A DNA stretch of 43,124 nt from Pseudomonadota bacterium (GCA_021804485.1 JAJZHM010000006.1:1-43124), one strand, 5' to 3'. Positions 9,083 to 17,840 are shown, counted from the first letter of the stretch. Notes: a model not told the origin generated them from the sequence alone. Program-made: numbers and translations.

Positions 9083-9336
9083 GGCCAAATACGGTGCAAT
9101 AGAGCAGCGGACTCATCAAAAGGTGACTTGCTGCAGAAATGCAGCTTGAAAAATCGGGTTAATTCAGGGAAACCTAAAGCCAAAAGGCTAAGGCAATCCT
9201 GAGCCAAGCCAGAACTACAGTTCCGGAAGGTGCAGAGACTAGCGGAGAGGTTTAGCCCTCTTAATAACCGCCTTGAACGCCTGACACCTGAACAGGCAAT
9301 ATTGTGCCGAGTTCGACTCTCGGGGGGGGGCCACCA
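9083..9336 (+). pseudogene. tRNA-Ile(CAU)-like relic interrupted by a group I intron
   Basis: 5' piece GGCC...AGAGCAGCGGACTCAT. 3' piece has a perfect T-arm CCGAG-TTCGACT-CTCGG (9307-9323), then a G-run and GGGGCCACCA. D-arm and acceptor 5' strand are degenerate; the G-run has 2 extra G. Confidence 0.6.
9117..9298 (+). ncRNA. Degraded group I intron (tRNA/IC3-like core); 3' end approximate
   Basis: TTCAGGGAAACCTAAAGCC AAAA GGCTAAGGCAATCCTGAGCCAAGCC ... CGGAAGGTGCAGAGACTA matches the P/Q/R core of cyanobacterial tRNA-Leu and Azoarcus tRNA-Ile introns as recalled. P1 with U-G pair, P2 with GAAA loop, P3, P4 and P5a can be drawn. The 3' strand of P7 (S element) was not found. Confidence 0.75.
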
Positions 9337-9338
9337 TC

Positions 9339-9376
9339 TATCAAGCCCCCAGCTCTTGTCAGCTGGGGGCTTGATA
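9339..9376 (+). terminator. Perfect 16-bp inverted repeat directly after the tRNA-like CCA
   Basis: tatcaagcccccagct-cttgtc-agctgggggcttgata; no clear T-tract follows. Confidence 0.55.
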
Positions 9377-9456
9377 AAATCACCGAATAATCTGAATATC
9401 GGGAACAAGCAGGCGGGCGTGGATGAAGGAACCAGCGTGAGCCAACTTACGAACGA

Positions 9457-10518
9457 TCAATTACTCCAACCCGGTAAGCAGATTCGACCCGAATCCACGT
9501 TCAAGGCTGATTTTGCCCAAGAAAGGCTGTGCCAATCATGCGCCTTCGCCAATTCAAGCACATACGGCCACAACACACTCGACAAAGCTTCTGTCGAGGA
9601 TCGAGGCACGACACCAGGAAGGTTGGTAATCGCCGAATGAAGCACGCCTGCTTCGAGGTAATAAGGCTCTGAATGGCTGGTTGGTCGAATGGTTTCGATG
9701 CACCCCCCTTGATCAATCGCAATATCAATCACCACCGAACCAGGCTGCATCGCCTCGATCCAGCGGCGCGGCACGATCTTCGGCGCTTTGTTCCCGGGAA
9801 TCAGCACGGCACCAATCAGCAAATCGGCCTGAGCAATGGCCTGACGCATCGGTTCCTGCTCCGCAGGCAAAGCAGAGATACAGGGATGCAGCGCACTCAG
9901 CCGTTCCCATACACTATTTTTGCGGTCAAAGACGAGTACACGCGCACCAAGACGTGCAGCATTTAAAGCGGCCTGGGTGCCTGCCACACCACCACCAAGA
10001 ACCACGACTTGTGCAGGCGGTATTCCGGCAATGGCTGTCAGTAACTGGCCTTTGCCTCCGGATGAGCGACAGAGCAACTGTGCACCTAGCTGAATGGACA
10101 ATGCCCCAGCAATTCGACTCATGGGCACCAGCAAAGGCAGCTGACCCTGCTCATCCATCAAGGTCTCAAACGCTAAGGCTGATACACCCCGATCCGCCAG
10201 CGCCTGGGCTAATACCGGCTCGGCAGCCAAATGCAGGTAGCAAAAAAGCAGTTGGCCAGGCCTAAGCAAGCCAACTTCATGCGCCTGGGGTTCCTTGACC
10301 TTGACCAATAACTCAGCCTCAGCATAAACCGCTACCGCATCCCGACAGATTCGTGCGCCCGCGTTCTGATAAGCAACATCGCCAAATCCGGCAGCCACAC
10401 CCGCCCCTGCTTCAATCAGAACATCCTGACCCATTCGCATCAGCTCAGCAACAGCCCAAGGAGTCAGTGCCACCCTGCCTTCCTGATTCTTGCATTCCCG
10501 CACAATACCGATTCGCAT
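9457..10518 (-). CDS. ald: Alanine dehydrogenase
   Basis: MRIGIVRECKNQEGRVALTPWAVAELMRMGQDVLIEAGAG ... VVVLGGGVAGTQAALNAARLGARVLVFDR. The start at 10518 has an aggaggtttg RBS; the track ORF extends to 10593. Confidence 0.92.
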   Translation of the reverse strand: MRIGIVRECKNQEGRVALTPWAVAELMRMGQDVLIEAGAGVAAGFGDVAYQNAGARICRDAVAVYAEAELLVKVKEPQAHEVGLLRPGQLLFCYLHLAAEPVLAQALADRGVSALAFETLMDEQGQLPLLVPMSRIAGALSIQLGAQLLCRSSGGKGQLLTAIAGIPPAQVVVLGGGVAGTQAALNAARLGARVLVFDRKNSVWERLSALHPCISALPAEQEPMRQAIAQADLLIGAVLIPGNKAPKIVPRRWIEAMQPGSVVIDIAIDQGGCIETIRPTSHSEPYYLEAGVLHSAITNLPGVVPRSSTEALSSVLWPYVLELAKAHDWHSLSWAKSALNVDSGRICLPGWSN

Positions 10519-10598
10519 CACAAACCTCCTGCAGTCACGATCAGGTGTCTTCGGATCAGTATAGATCGAACGGCACAAGCCTCTTAAACACACAAGTT

Positions 10599-11279
10599 TC
10601 AGGCCGTTTGCTGCAAGGTTGAGCCTGTACCCGACATTGCCAAACCCTGACCGGCCATCTGTTGTTGCATATTTTGCAAAAAAGTCAGCAGCGATGAATT
10701 TGCCGAGCTTCCTGAACCCAGGGACTGGGTCAGATTCTGAAAACTGGACTGCAGCGAAGCCACAGCAGCGGACCCGGATCCCGACGTTGAGGCTGCTGAA
10801 ACCTGACTGATCAAACTCGCCAAACCATTCTGATCTGAACCATATGCGTTGGATGCTGCCGAGCCTCCGGAAGCATTAATGCTGGAATACAAGGACATCA
10901 TGAATCCACGCATCGCCTGCTGGGGCGACGCTGAACCTGCTGCTGTGACTTGGGACGAACCATCAGCATCACTACCAGATGGGTTGGCCGAGGAAGCTGG
11001 CTGCCCAAGGCCCGCCAGATTGACGCCCGTCTGTCCAAGTGCTGCGAGGACACTTTGTAGCATGGCTGCGCCCGCACCTCCACCATGATGATGATGTGCA
11101 CCCATCATCCCCGAAGTCGAAGACATACTTTGCACTCCGGTAGGAGCATACGAAGTACTGCCTTGTGTTAAAGAGGAAGCTGAACCCGAGCCAGACACCT
11201 GCGACGAAGGCGTCGAAGGCATGTACGGATAAAGCGATGAAGCATTCATGATATTGCTCATGGTCATGATTAAACCCAC
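10599..11279 (-). CDS. Hypothetical Ser/Gly/Ala/Gln-rich low-complexity protein
   Basis: Uninterrupted 226-aa ORF with composition bias, an HHHHGGG run and repeated SLQS/LLTFLQNMQQQ segments. Confidence 0.6.
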   Translation of the reverse strand: MGLIMTMSNIMNASSLYPYMPSTPSSQVSGSGSASSLTQGSTSYAPTGVQSMSSTSGMMGAHHHHGGGAGAAMLQSVLAALGQTGVNLAGLGQPASSANPSGSDADGSSQVTAAGSASPQQAMRGFMMSLYSSINASGGSAASNAYGSDQNGLASLISQVSAASTSGSGSAAVASLQSSFQNLTQSLGSGSSANSSLLTFLQNMQQQMAGQGLAMSGTGSTLQQTA

Positions 11280-11456
11280 CCAGTTATTATGGACTTTGTC
11301 AAAAAGCAGGATTCAGGCCACATAGATCATATGAAAAACCAAGTAATTATTTTTATGAAGGATATACCACCAGAACACATTCATTCTGATCGATTTGTGT
11401 ACAAACTCGGTGCTTCAATACGGCAAATTTTTTCCGAAATTGGAACAAAACATCCT

Positions 11457-11810
11457 TCAAATTTGACCCAGTATTGGCCATAAATTTTGACCCACCTCCA
11501 CCACTGAACCACCGCTCATTTTCTGCTTGAGACGGTAACTGTCACCGCCCAGCATAAAGACTTGGGCGTGGTGTATAAGCCGATCTACAATCGGAACGGC
11601 AATATTTTCGTCAACGAAGTAATCGCCCCAGCGGCTGAAATCCTTGTTGGTGGTCAAAATTACTGACCGGTATTTATACAAAGCATGGATCAACTGGAAC
11701 AGGTTGTGATTGTTCTGCCGGTTCATGGGCAGATACCCAAGTTCGTCAATCAAGACGAGATCGTAGCGGCATAGCTGGACGACACCTGTCTCGGTAACCG
11801 GACGCTGCAC
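11457..11810 (-). pseudogene. IS21-family IstB C-terminal remnant
   Basis: RYDLVLIDELGYLPMNRQNNHNLFQLIHALYKYRSVILTTNKDFSRWGDYFVDENIAVPIVDRLIHHAQVFMLGGDSYRLKQK. The N-terminus with Walker A is missing and no IstA was seen. Confidence 0.88.
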
Positions 11811-12110
11811 ACGGCATGGTCACGTGTCCTTCCTTCTCATTGATGCACTAAATGGCGGCTGGTCTACTTATCGTGGTGGGGTTGAGCCGGGGCGACGGAA
11901 TTTTCTGGGGGGCGGCTTAAAATCACTGTATTTCATTACTGCCTCAATACGGCAAATCGAAATACACAAAATAACCAACTAATTGTTAATCAATGATTTA
12001 TCTCAAAAAAACCAATAAACAACCATTGGAAGCATGCTAGACTTGTACTATATTTCAGTGATTCCGGACTGACCCGGCGGATCAAAGAACAAGAACAGGG
12101 ACCTCTGCAT

Positions 12111-14327
12111 ATGACCACGGCTAATGAGACCACGCTTTTTCAACAATCCATGCAGTTGCATCAGCAAGGAAATCTTGCCGATGCCGAAAAGGGTTATCTG
12201 CAGACGCTGCTTCAGGAACCGGCCCACTACGATGCACTGCACATGATGGGTGTTGTTTGTCTGCAGCGCTCAGAATGGACTCAGGCCCAAAGTTTCTTCT
12301 TGCGGGCTCGTGCAGTGCATGCAGAACAAGCAACTTTGCATTTTCACCTTGGACTTGCCGCTTATGGACTTGAGGCGCATGCAGAAGCGCTCGATGCCTT
12401 TAATCAGGCACTGCTGCTTGAACCTACCATGATAGAAGCCAAAGTTCGACGTGCTGAAGTTGCAACTTTGTTGGGTGCGTATGAACAAGCCCGCTCCGAT
12501 TATGAAGAAATCCTTCGAATTCATCCTGATGTTGCGGTTCTCTGGCTGCATAAATGCGACTTGTTGTGTCTCATGCGCGACTATCAGCAAGCCATCGCTG
12601 CCTATGACCAGTCATTAAAACTAGAGTATTCCGTCAAGGCCATTATCAACAAAGGGAATGCCTATGAAAACATGGGTTCAAGCAAACAGGCCTTTGAATG
12701 TTATCGTCAGGCAGAAGGGCAAGCCGAAGCGTACAAGGTTGAGCTTTTATACAATCAGGCCAACTGTCTGAAAACGCTGAAGCGTTTTGCGGAAGCCCAA
12801 AAGCTGCTCGACCAGCTTTTGGTTCTCGATCCTGATTATGCTAAGGCATGGCATGTACAGGGGCTGATTTTCAAGGAACAAAAGCGTTTTTCCGAATCCC
12901 TTGAAGCATTTCGCAGAGCGATGAGCTACGGTTTGGACATAGATTATCTGGCAGGCGAAAAGGCTGCGGCCGAGATGCGTTTGTGCAACTGGGATCAATG
13001 GTATGATCTGCCCGCACTACTGCCTCAACATGCCCATACCTTCTCGCCCTTTCTTGCCTTGTCCCTGACCGATGACCCTTTGCAGCAACGAGCCATCAGC
13101 ACGTCTTATACCGAACATCTTTATCCGGTACCAATGGGTGTTGAGAAACCTGCACATGCCCCTGACCTGCAGCATCGCCGCATCCGGATTGGTTATTTCT
13201 CAGCGGATCTGCGTTACCATGCCCTGACATTTCTTATGGCCGGAGTATTGGAAGCACACGACCGAAGTCTGTTTGAAATCCATGCTTATTCTTATGGCAT
13301 TGTCAGTCGAGATGACCCAATGCACAAAAAAATAAAAGAGGGTATTGAACACGTTCATGATGTTTATAACTGGACTGATGATGACATCCTGAACTTGGCC
13401 CGTTCGCATCAGCTTGATATAGCTTTTGACCTGACAGGAACTACTGCCCAAGGACGCCCAGCGCTGTTTGCGCGTCGCCTGGCTCCGGTACAAATCAATT
13501 ATCTCGGCTATCCGGGAACATCCGGTGCATCCTTTATGGATTACATGATCACCGACCGAGTGACTGTTCCTGAAGCTAATGCGGACGGAATCAGTGAGCA
13601 ACAGATTGTGATGCCCTACTGCTTTCAGGCGAATGATGACAAACGATTGATCGGTCCGATGCAACGGCGTGAGATTTATGGCATTAAGGAAGATGCCTTT
13701 GTATTTGCCTGTTTCAACAACTCCTACAAAATCAACCCAGACATCTTTGATGACTGGATGAAAATCCTCAAAGGTTCCCCTTCGCATGCAATTCTCTGGC
13801 TGATCGGAGAACGTCCCGAACAGACTGAGCGTTTGTGCCATGAAGCGATCAAGCGCGGAATTGATTCTGAACGCCTGATTTTTGCTCCGTACATTGAATA
13901 CAGCGCCCACCTGGCTCGATACGCCCAAGTTGATCTGGTTCTCGATACCTTGCCGTTTAACGGAGGGACAACCACCAGTGATGCTTTGTGGGGCGGTGCT
14001 CCGGTACTAACCTGTATGGGTCAGAGTTTTTCAGGACGAATGGCTGCCAGCCTGCTTACCGCCTGTGGCATGACATCCCTGATCTGTGAAGACCGTGCAA
14101 GCTACATTCAAAAAGCCATCGGATTTTCCAATACCCCTGGTGGCACTCGCATCTACAAGAAACATCTGGCCTTGCACAAACGTAACATGCCTCTCTTTCA
14201 AACCACTTTGTTCACCCGGCACCTGGAACAGGGATTACGTGCTGCTGTAGAAATCAGTGCCCAAGGCGGGATGCCTCGTCAGATCGTTGTTGAAAATCCT
14301 GAGGAGATAGCCCTTCCCAGCGTTTGA
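12111..14327 (+). CDS. TPR protein with O-GlcNAc transferase (SPINDLY/GT41) C-terminal domain
   Basis: N-terminal TPR repeats; C-terminal IRIGYFSADLRYHALTFLMAGVLEAHDR ... INYLGYPGTSGASFMDYMITDRVTVP ... DLVLDTLPFNGGTTTSDALWGGAPVLTCMG. Confidence 0.93.
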   Translation: MTTANETTLFQQSMQLHQQGNLADAEKGYLQTLLQEPAHYDALHMMGVVCLQRSEWTQAQSFFLRARAVHAEQATLHFHLGLAAYGLEAHAEALDAFNQALLLEPTMIEAKVRRAEVATLLGAYEQARSDYEEILRIHPDVAVLWLHKCDLLCLMRDYQQAIAAYDQSLKLEYSVKAIINKGNAYENMGSSKQAFECYRQAEGQAEAYKVELLYNQANCLKTLKRFAEAQKLLDQLLVLDPDYAKAWHVQGLIFKEQKRFSESLEAFRRAMSYGLDIDYLAGEKAAAEMRLCNWDQWYDLPALLPQHAHTFSPFLALSLTDDPLQQRAISTSYTEHLYPVPMGVEKPAHAPDLQHRRIRIGYFSADLRYHALTFLMAGVLEAHDRSLFEIHAYSYGIVSRDDPMHKKIKEGIEHVHDVYNWTDDDILNLARSHQLDIAFDLTGTTAQGRPALFARRLAPVQINYLGYPGTSGASFMDYMITDRVTVPEANADGISEQQIVMPYCFQANDDKRLIGPMQRREIYGIKEDAFVFACFNNSYKINPDIFDDWMKILKGSPSHAILWLIGERPEQTERLCHEAIKRGIDSERLIFAPYIEYSAHLARYAQVDLVLDTLPFNGGTTTSDALWGGAPVLTCMGQSFSGRMAASLLTACGMTSLICEDRASYIQKAIGFSNTPGGTRIYKKHLALHKRNMPLFQTTLFTRHLEQGLRAAVEISAQGGMPRQIVVENPEEIALPSV

Positions 14328-15285
14328 AGGCCCGGCGAAAATTGGCAGGATCTCCGTAGCCCAAGGTAAATGCAATTTCCTTGATGCTTAGGTTTGCTCG
14401 CCGCAGATGTTCAACAGCCAGCTTATGGCGAACCTCATCGAGCAACTGGTGAAAGGAAGTCCCCTCTTCAGTCAGACGACGATGTAAGGTCCGGCTGGTC
14501 ATCAGCATATGATGGGCAACAATGTCCAGTTTAGGGAATTGTGATTGCTGCGCGATCAAAAGTTGCCGAACCCGCCCTGCAAGTGAAACACGACCCTCCA
14601 TAAGTTGCAATTCCCGGGAACACAGGACCTCCGCTTCAGCAAAGGTACGAGGATCCGACATGGTCAATGGACGATCCAGCCATTGCCGTGCAATACAAAA
14701 GCCGTCCCAATCCGAAGCGTAGGAGACTGTACATCCAAAAAGACTAAGGGCTAATTTGTGGTTTCCTGTTGGACTTGAAAAAGCCACCTGTTCCACAGGA
14801 CACTGATCCATGGTGATAAAACTGAGTACGTTACGTATCGCTAACACAACTGCGTCCATGATGGGACCACGAACATCCTCAAGGGCGACATTTTCACGAA
14901 AAACAATGCGATAACTTACCTCATCCTCCTCATGCTCCATATGAACCAGCGTTGTTCTCAAGACCATAAATCGCTCAAAAAGATCGACAACCTGACGTAG
15001 TGTTGAACTGTTCAGTGCTGCATACCCCAGTATTCCATGAGTATGAGCCAAAAGTGTGGAGCCAACCAGAAGTCCAACGCCTGGCTCGCCCGTCAACTGG
15101 ACAATGCTTCGAACCATATCTTTGAACGATAACAAGGAGAGTTCAAGAAACGGCTCAGATAATTGCTCGGGCCTGAGTTGATAAGACTGGAGCCAGCGCT
15201 CGGTATCGAGCCCAAGTGCCCTGATTTGTTCATGAATCTGGCGCACGTAGTAGCCTGGAAGAATGAATGTGTCCATTGCAATCAT
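14254..15285 (-). CDS. AraC family transcriptional regulator
   Basis: C-terminal HTH MTSRTLHRRLTEEGTSFHQLLDEVRHKLAVEHLRRANLSIKEIAFTLGYGDPANFRRAFKRWEGLSPQDFQ. Divergent from alkB. Confidence 0.92.
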   Translation of the reverse strand: MIAMDTFILPGYYVRQIHEQIRALGLDTERWLQSYQLRPEQLSEPFLELSLLSFKDMVRSIVQLTGEPGVGLLVGSTLLAHTHGILGYAALNSSTLRQVVDLFERFMVLRTTLVHMEHEEDEVSYRIVFRENVALEDVRGPIMDAVVLAIRNVLSFITMDQCPVEQVAFSSPTGNHKLALSLFGCTVSYASDWDGFCIARQWLDRPLTMSDPRTFAEAEVLCSRELQLMEGRVSLAGRVRQLLIAQQSQFPKLDIVAHHMLMTSRTLHRRLTEEGTSFHQLLDEVRHKLAVEHLRRANLSIKEIAFTLGYGDPANFRRAFKRWEGLSPQDFQQRSDEASRLGH

Positions 15286-15367
15286 CAGTCAAATGTGATG
15301 GTCATTGTCAAAAAATGACCCCCTGTTGTCAATCCCTGCACTGCATGATTCAGCGGAAGCAGCATAT

Positions 15368-15389
15368 GATGACATCAGTTGATGTTATC
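15368..15389. promoter_or_regulatory. Inverted repeat in the araC-alkB divergent intergenic region
   Basis: gatgacatca-gt-tgatgttatc: 10-bp arms with 1 mismatch. Confidence 0.45.
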
Positions 15390-15439
15390 ATCACTCAATG
15401 CATCACAAATTACTGTAGCAATAAACGCAAGGGTGAATA

Positions 15440-16723
15440 ATGATGGGAACAAAAATCGCAGATGAGCAGGTTCAAGAAGCATTAGAGCAAAGCACGCCTC
15501 GCAAATCGTCCTGGCGAGACCCAAAACGTTATAAATGGCTGCTAAGCCCAGCCCTCCCCGTGATTGGCATTGCTGCCTTGAGTGCCTATGCAATTGCGCC
15601 CAAAAAGCTGCGGGCGCTGGCCTGGACCGGACCATTACTGGTGCATGGCGTGATTCCTGCCCTTGACCGGATGCTAGGTCAGGATGGCAGCAACCCTCCC
15701 GATGATGCCATCGCTGAGCTTGAAAAGGACCCCTATTACAACCTCATTACCAAAGCATTTATTCCTTCGCAATACATCATGACGCTGCTGGGAAGCTGGC
15801 TGGCAACCCGAGACAATGTGCCTATGGCGGATCGTTTGGGAATTGCCATTTCGGTGGGTGCCCTGAACGGCATTGCCATCGTAACCGGACATGAGCTTGG
15901 CCACAAACATGAACGCCATAATCGCATTGGCGCCATGCTGGCACTTGCGCCTACCTTCTATACCCATTTTGCGGTTGAACACAATTTCGGACACCACAAA
16001 CGCGTTGCCACACCGGAAGACCCCGCCTCAAGCCGATTGGGCGAGAATTTCTGGAAATTCCTGCCCCGTACCATGATTGGCGGTTTCAAGTCCGCGATTA
16101 ACATTGAAACCCAGCGACTTGCACGCCGTGGCAAGAGTTTTTGGTGCCTGGAGAATGAGTTGTTACAGGGTTGGGCCATTACCGCAGGATTTGTTGGCGT
16201 TACAACCCTGATTTGCGGGCCACGCGCCATCCCTTTTCTGGTTGTTCAGGGCGCTTACGGAGCCAGCCTTCTGGAAGTGGTCAACTATATCGAACACTAC
16301 GGTCTGCTCAGGGAAAAAACGGAGCAAGGCAAATACGAACGCACCAAACCCGAACACAGCTGGAACAGCAATTACAGCGTCACGAACCTGGTTCTTTATC
16401 AGTTGCAGCGGCATTCAGACCACCACGCCTTCCCGTCCCGAAGTTTCCAGTCGCTACGACATTTCCCGGAAGCTCCGCAACTACCAGGGGGATATGCATC
16501 AATGCTGTTACCTGCCTATATCCCGTCCTTGTGGTCTGAGATCATGGATCGGCGTGTTATCGAGTTCTATAAAGGCGACTTCTCTAAGATGAATATGGAC
16601 CCTGACCGCCGTGAAGAACTGATGCAGAAATATGGAACTTGGGCTGCGACGCTTCGGGAGCAGGCAGAGCGTGAATCCAAGGCTGAATATGCTGAGGTCG
16701 TCCAAACTGCCGTAGCAGTCTAA
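15440..16723 (+). CDS. alkB: Alkane 1-monooxygenase
   Basis: Histidine motifs HELGHKHERHNR, EHNFGHHKRVATPEDPASSR, NYIEHYGL and LQRHSDHHAFPSRSFQSLR. Confidence 0.96.
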   Translation: MMGTKIADEQVQEALEQSTPRKSSWRDPKRYKWLLSPALPVIGIAALSAYAIAPKKLRALAWTGPLLVHGVIPALDRMLGQDGSNPPDDAIAELEKDPYYNLITKAFIPSQYIMTLLGSWLATRDNVPMADRLGIAISVGALNGIAIVTGHELGHKHERHNRIGAMLALAPTFYTHFAVEHNFGHHKRVATPEDPASSRLGENFWKFLPRTMIGGFKSAINIETQRLARRGKSFWCLENELLQGWAITAGFVGVTTLICGPRAIPFLVVQGAYGASLLEVVNYIEHYGLLREKTEQGKYERTKPEHSWNSNYSVTNLVLYQLQRHSDHHAFPSRSFQSLRHFPEAPQLPGGYASMLLPAYIPSLWSEIMDRRVIEFYKGDFSKMNMDPDRREELMQKYGTWAATLREQAERESKAEYAEVVQTAVAV

Positions 16724-16731
16724 CCTGCTGT

Positions 16732-16765
16732 CGTGAAGAATCCGGGCATTTCCGGTTTCTTCACG
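16732..16765 (+). terminator. Hairpin after alkB
   Basis: cgtgaagaatccgg-gcattt-ccggtttcttcacg: 14-bp arms with 1 mismatch, 8 bp after the stop. Confidence 0.65.
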
Positions 16766-16959
16766 TTCCAATTCTAAAATCTTAAATCCGAAAGGCTCTT
16801 TTTTTGCAAACATCAACGCCACGTTTTATAATTGCAGCGCACTCCTCACGATCATTCCTCAAGTAAGATAGCCTCAACTCCCAAGGAGAAAGCGAGTCTG
16901 GCCATGTCGTGACATGGACGCTATCCCGTTCCCCCTAGGGAATTGACCCGCGCTAAAAC

Positions 16960-17442
16960 ATGAAAATAGATCAAGACAAGGTTGCCCACATCCATTACAC
17001 CCTTAAAGATGATCAAGGGCAAATTATCGATCAATCCTCGGAACAAGAACCCCTTGCCTACATTCATGGGCATGGCAATATCATTCCTGGACTGGAGCAG
17101 GCTCTGCATGGAAAACTTGCGGGTGACACCCTCTCAGTCAGCGTCGTTCCTGAGCAGGGATATGGTGAGCGCTACGACCATCTGACCCAGAAAGTACCCA
17201 AAAGCATGTTCAGTGGCATGGATGAGATTGAACCAGGCATGCAATTTCATGCTCAGACCGATTCCGGCGTACAGGTTGTCACGGTCGTTCGGGTCGAACC
17301 GGACGGTATCATACTGGATGGGAACCATCCACTTGCCGGACAAACACTGCACTTCGACGTCAAAATCATGCAGGTTCGTGAAGCAACCCAAGAAGAACTT
17401 GATCACGGCCATGTTCATGGTGAAGGTGGTCATCACCACTAA
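16960..17442 (+). CDS. slyD: FKBP-type peptidyl-prolyl cis-trans isomerase, SlyD-like
   Basis: YTLKDDQGQIIDQSSEQEPLAYIHGHGNIIPGLEQALHGKLAGD and a His-rich C-terminus HGHVHGEGGHHH. Confidence 0.9.
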   Translation: MKIDQDKVAHIHYTLKDDQGQIIDQSSEQEPLAYIHGHGNIIPGLEQALHGKLAGDTLSVSVVPEQGYGERYDHLTQKVPKSMFSGMDEIEPGMQFHAQTDSGVQVVTVVRVEPDGIILDGNHPLAGQTLHFDVKIMQVREATQEELDHGHVHGEGGHHH

Positions 17443-17504
17443 TTGTCAGACAAAAACCAAAAATTGGCATAAAATATAAAATTTATGCCTAATTGTCCGA
17501 CAAT
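17443..17504. promoter_or_regulatory. Two TTGTCNGACAA palindromes 50 bp apart flanking an inverted repeat
   Basis: TTGTCAGACAA (17443-17453) and ATTGTCCGACAAT (17492-17504), with AATTGGCATAAA/TTTATGCCtAATT between. Fits the GntR/FCD-type consensus TNGTNNNACNA. Confidence 0.5.
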
Positions 17505-17542
17505 ATGAGTGAATACATGTGTTCGTTTTGCTAAAGTAGTCC

Positions 17543-17737
17543 ACAGCAGGCGGTGCTGAAAAGACGAAACCTTCGCTCTTACAGCACACTCCCTGATGAA
17601 TCCATGACTTCACGAGTGTCTCGACTTTGTGTCTGATGACAGTATTCCGATGAAGTCACGGGGTTCCCTCGACCCCGTTGATTCTCAGCTTTATCGCCTG
17701 CTCCGTTTGGCTACCCACCCAGTCGAACGGTTTTTTT
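17543..17737 (+). ncRNA. Candidate structured small RNA with paired ends and intrinsic terminator
   Basis: Extended -10 TGCTAAAGT (17529-17537). Helices: AGCAGGCG/CGCCTGCT (17545-52/17695-702), GTGCTG/CAGCAC (17553-58/17582-87) with inner AAGA.CGAA/TTCG.C.TCTT, TGACTTCA/TGAAGTCA (17605-12/17651-58), ACGGGGT/ACCCCGT (17658-64/17672-78). Confidence 0.6.
17703..17737 (+). terminator. Intrinsic terminator
   Basis: CCGTTTGGCT-ACCCACCC-AGTCGAACGG followed by TTTTTTT; 10-bp stem with two G-U pairs. Confidence 0.8.
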
Positions 17738-17743
17738 ATTCCT

Positions 17744-17770
17744 GATTGGGAGCCTAAAAGGCTCCCAATC
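17744..17770. terminator. Second perfect hairpin
   Basis: gattgggagcc-taaaa-ggctcccaatc, followed by tttctc. Confidence 0.5.
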
Positions 17771-17840
17771 TTTCTCATGTATTCGTAATAATGCATTGTA
17801 GCAAACTTTCTAATGCCGATTGTTTTTATCACTGCAAATC

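Noticed and set aside
9307-9336. Functional tRNA or tmRNA 3' end
   Set aside because: T-arm and CCA are good, but D-arm and acceptor do not pair and two extra G are present; treated as a relic.
9010-9640. ORFs 9010..9408 (-) and 9230..9640 (+)
   Set aside because: They cover the group I intron/tRNA relic and the alanine dehydrogenase antisense strand; no protein-like features.
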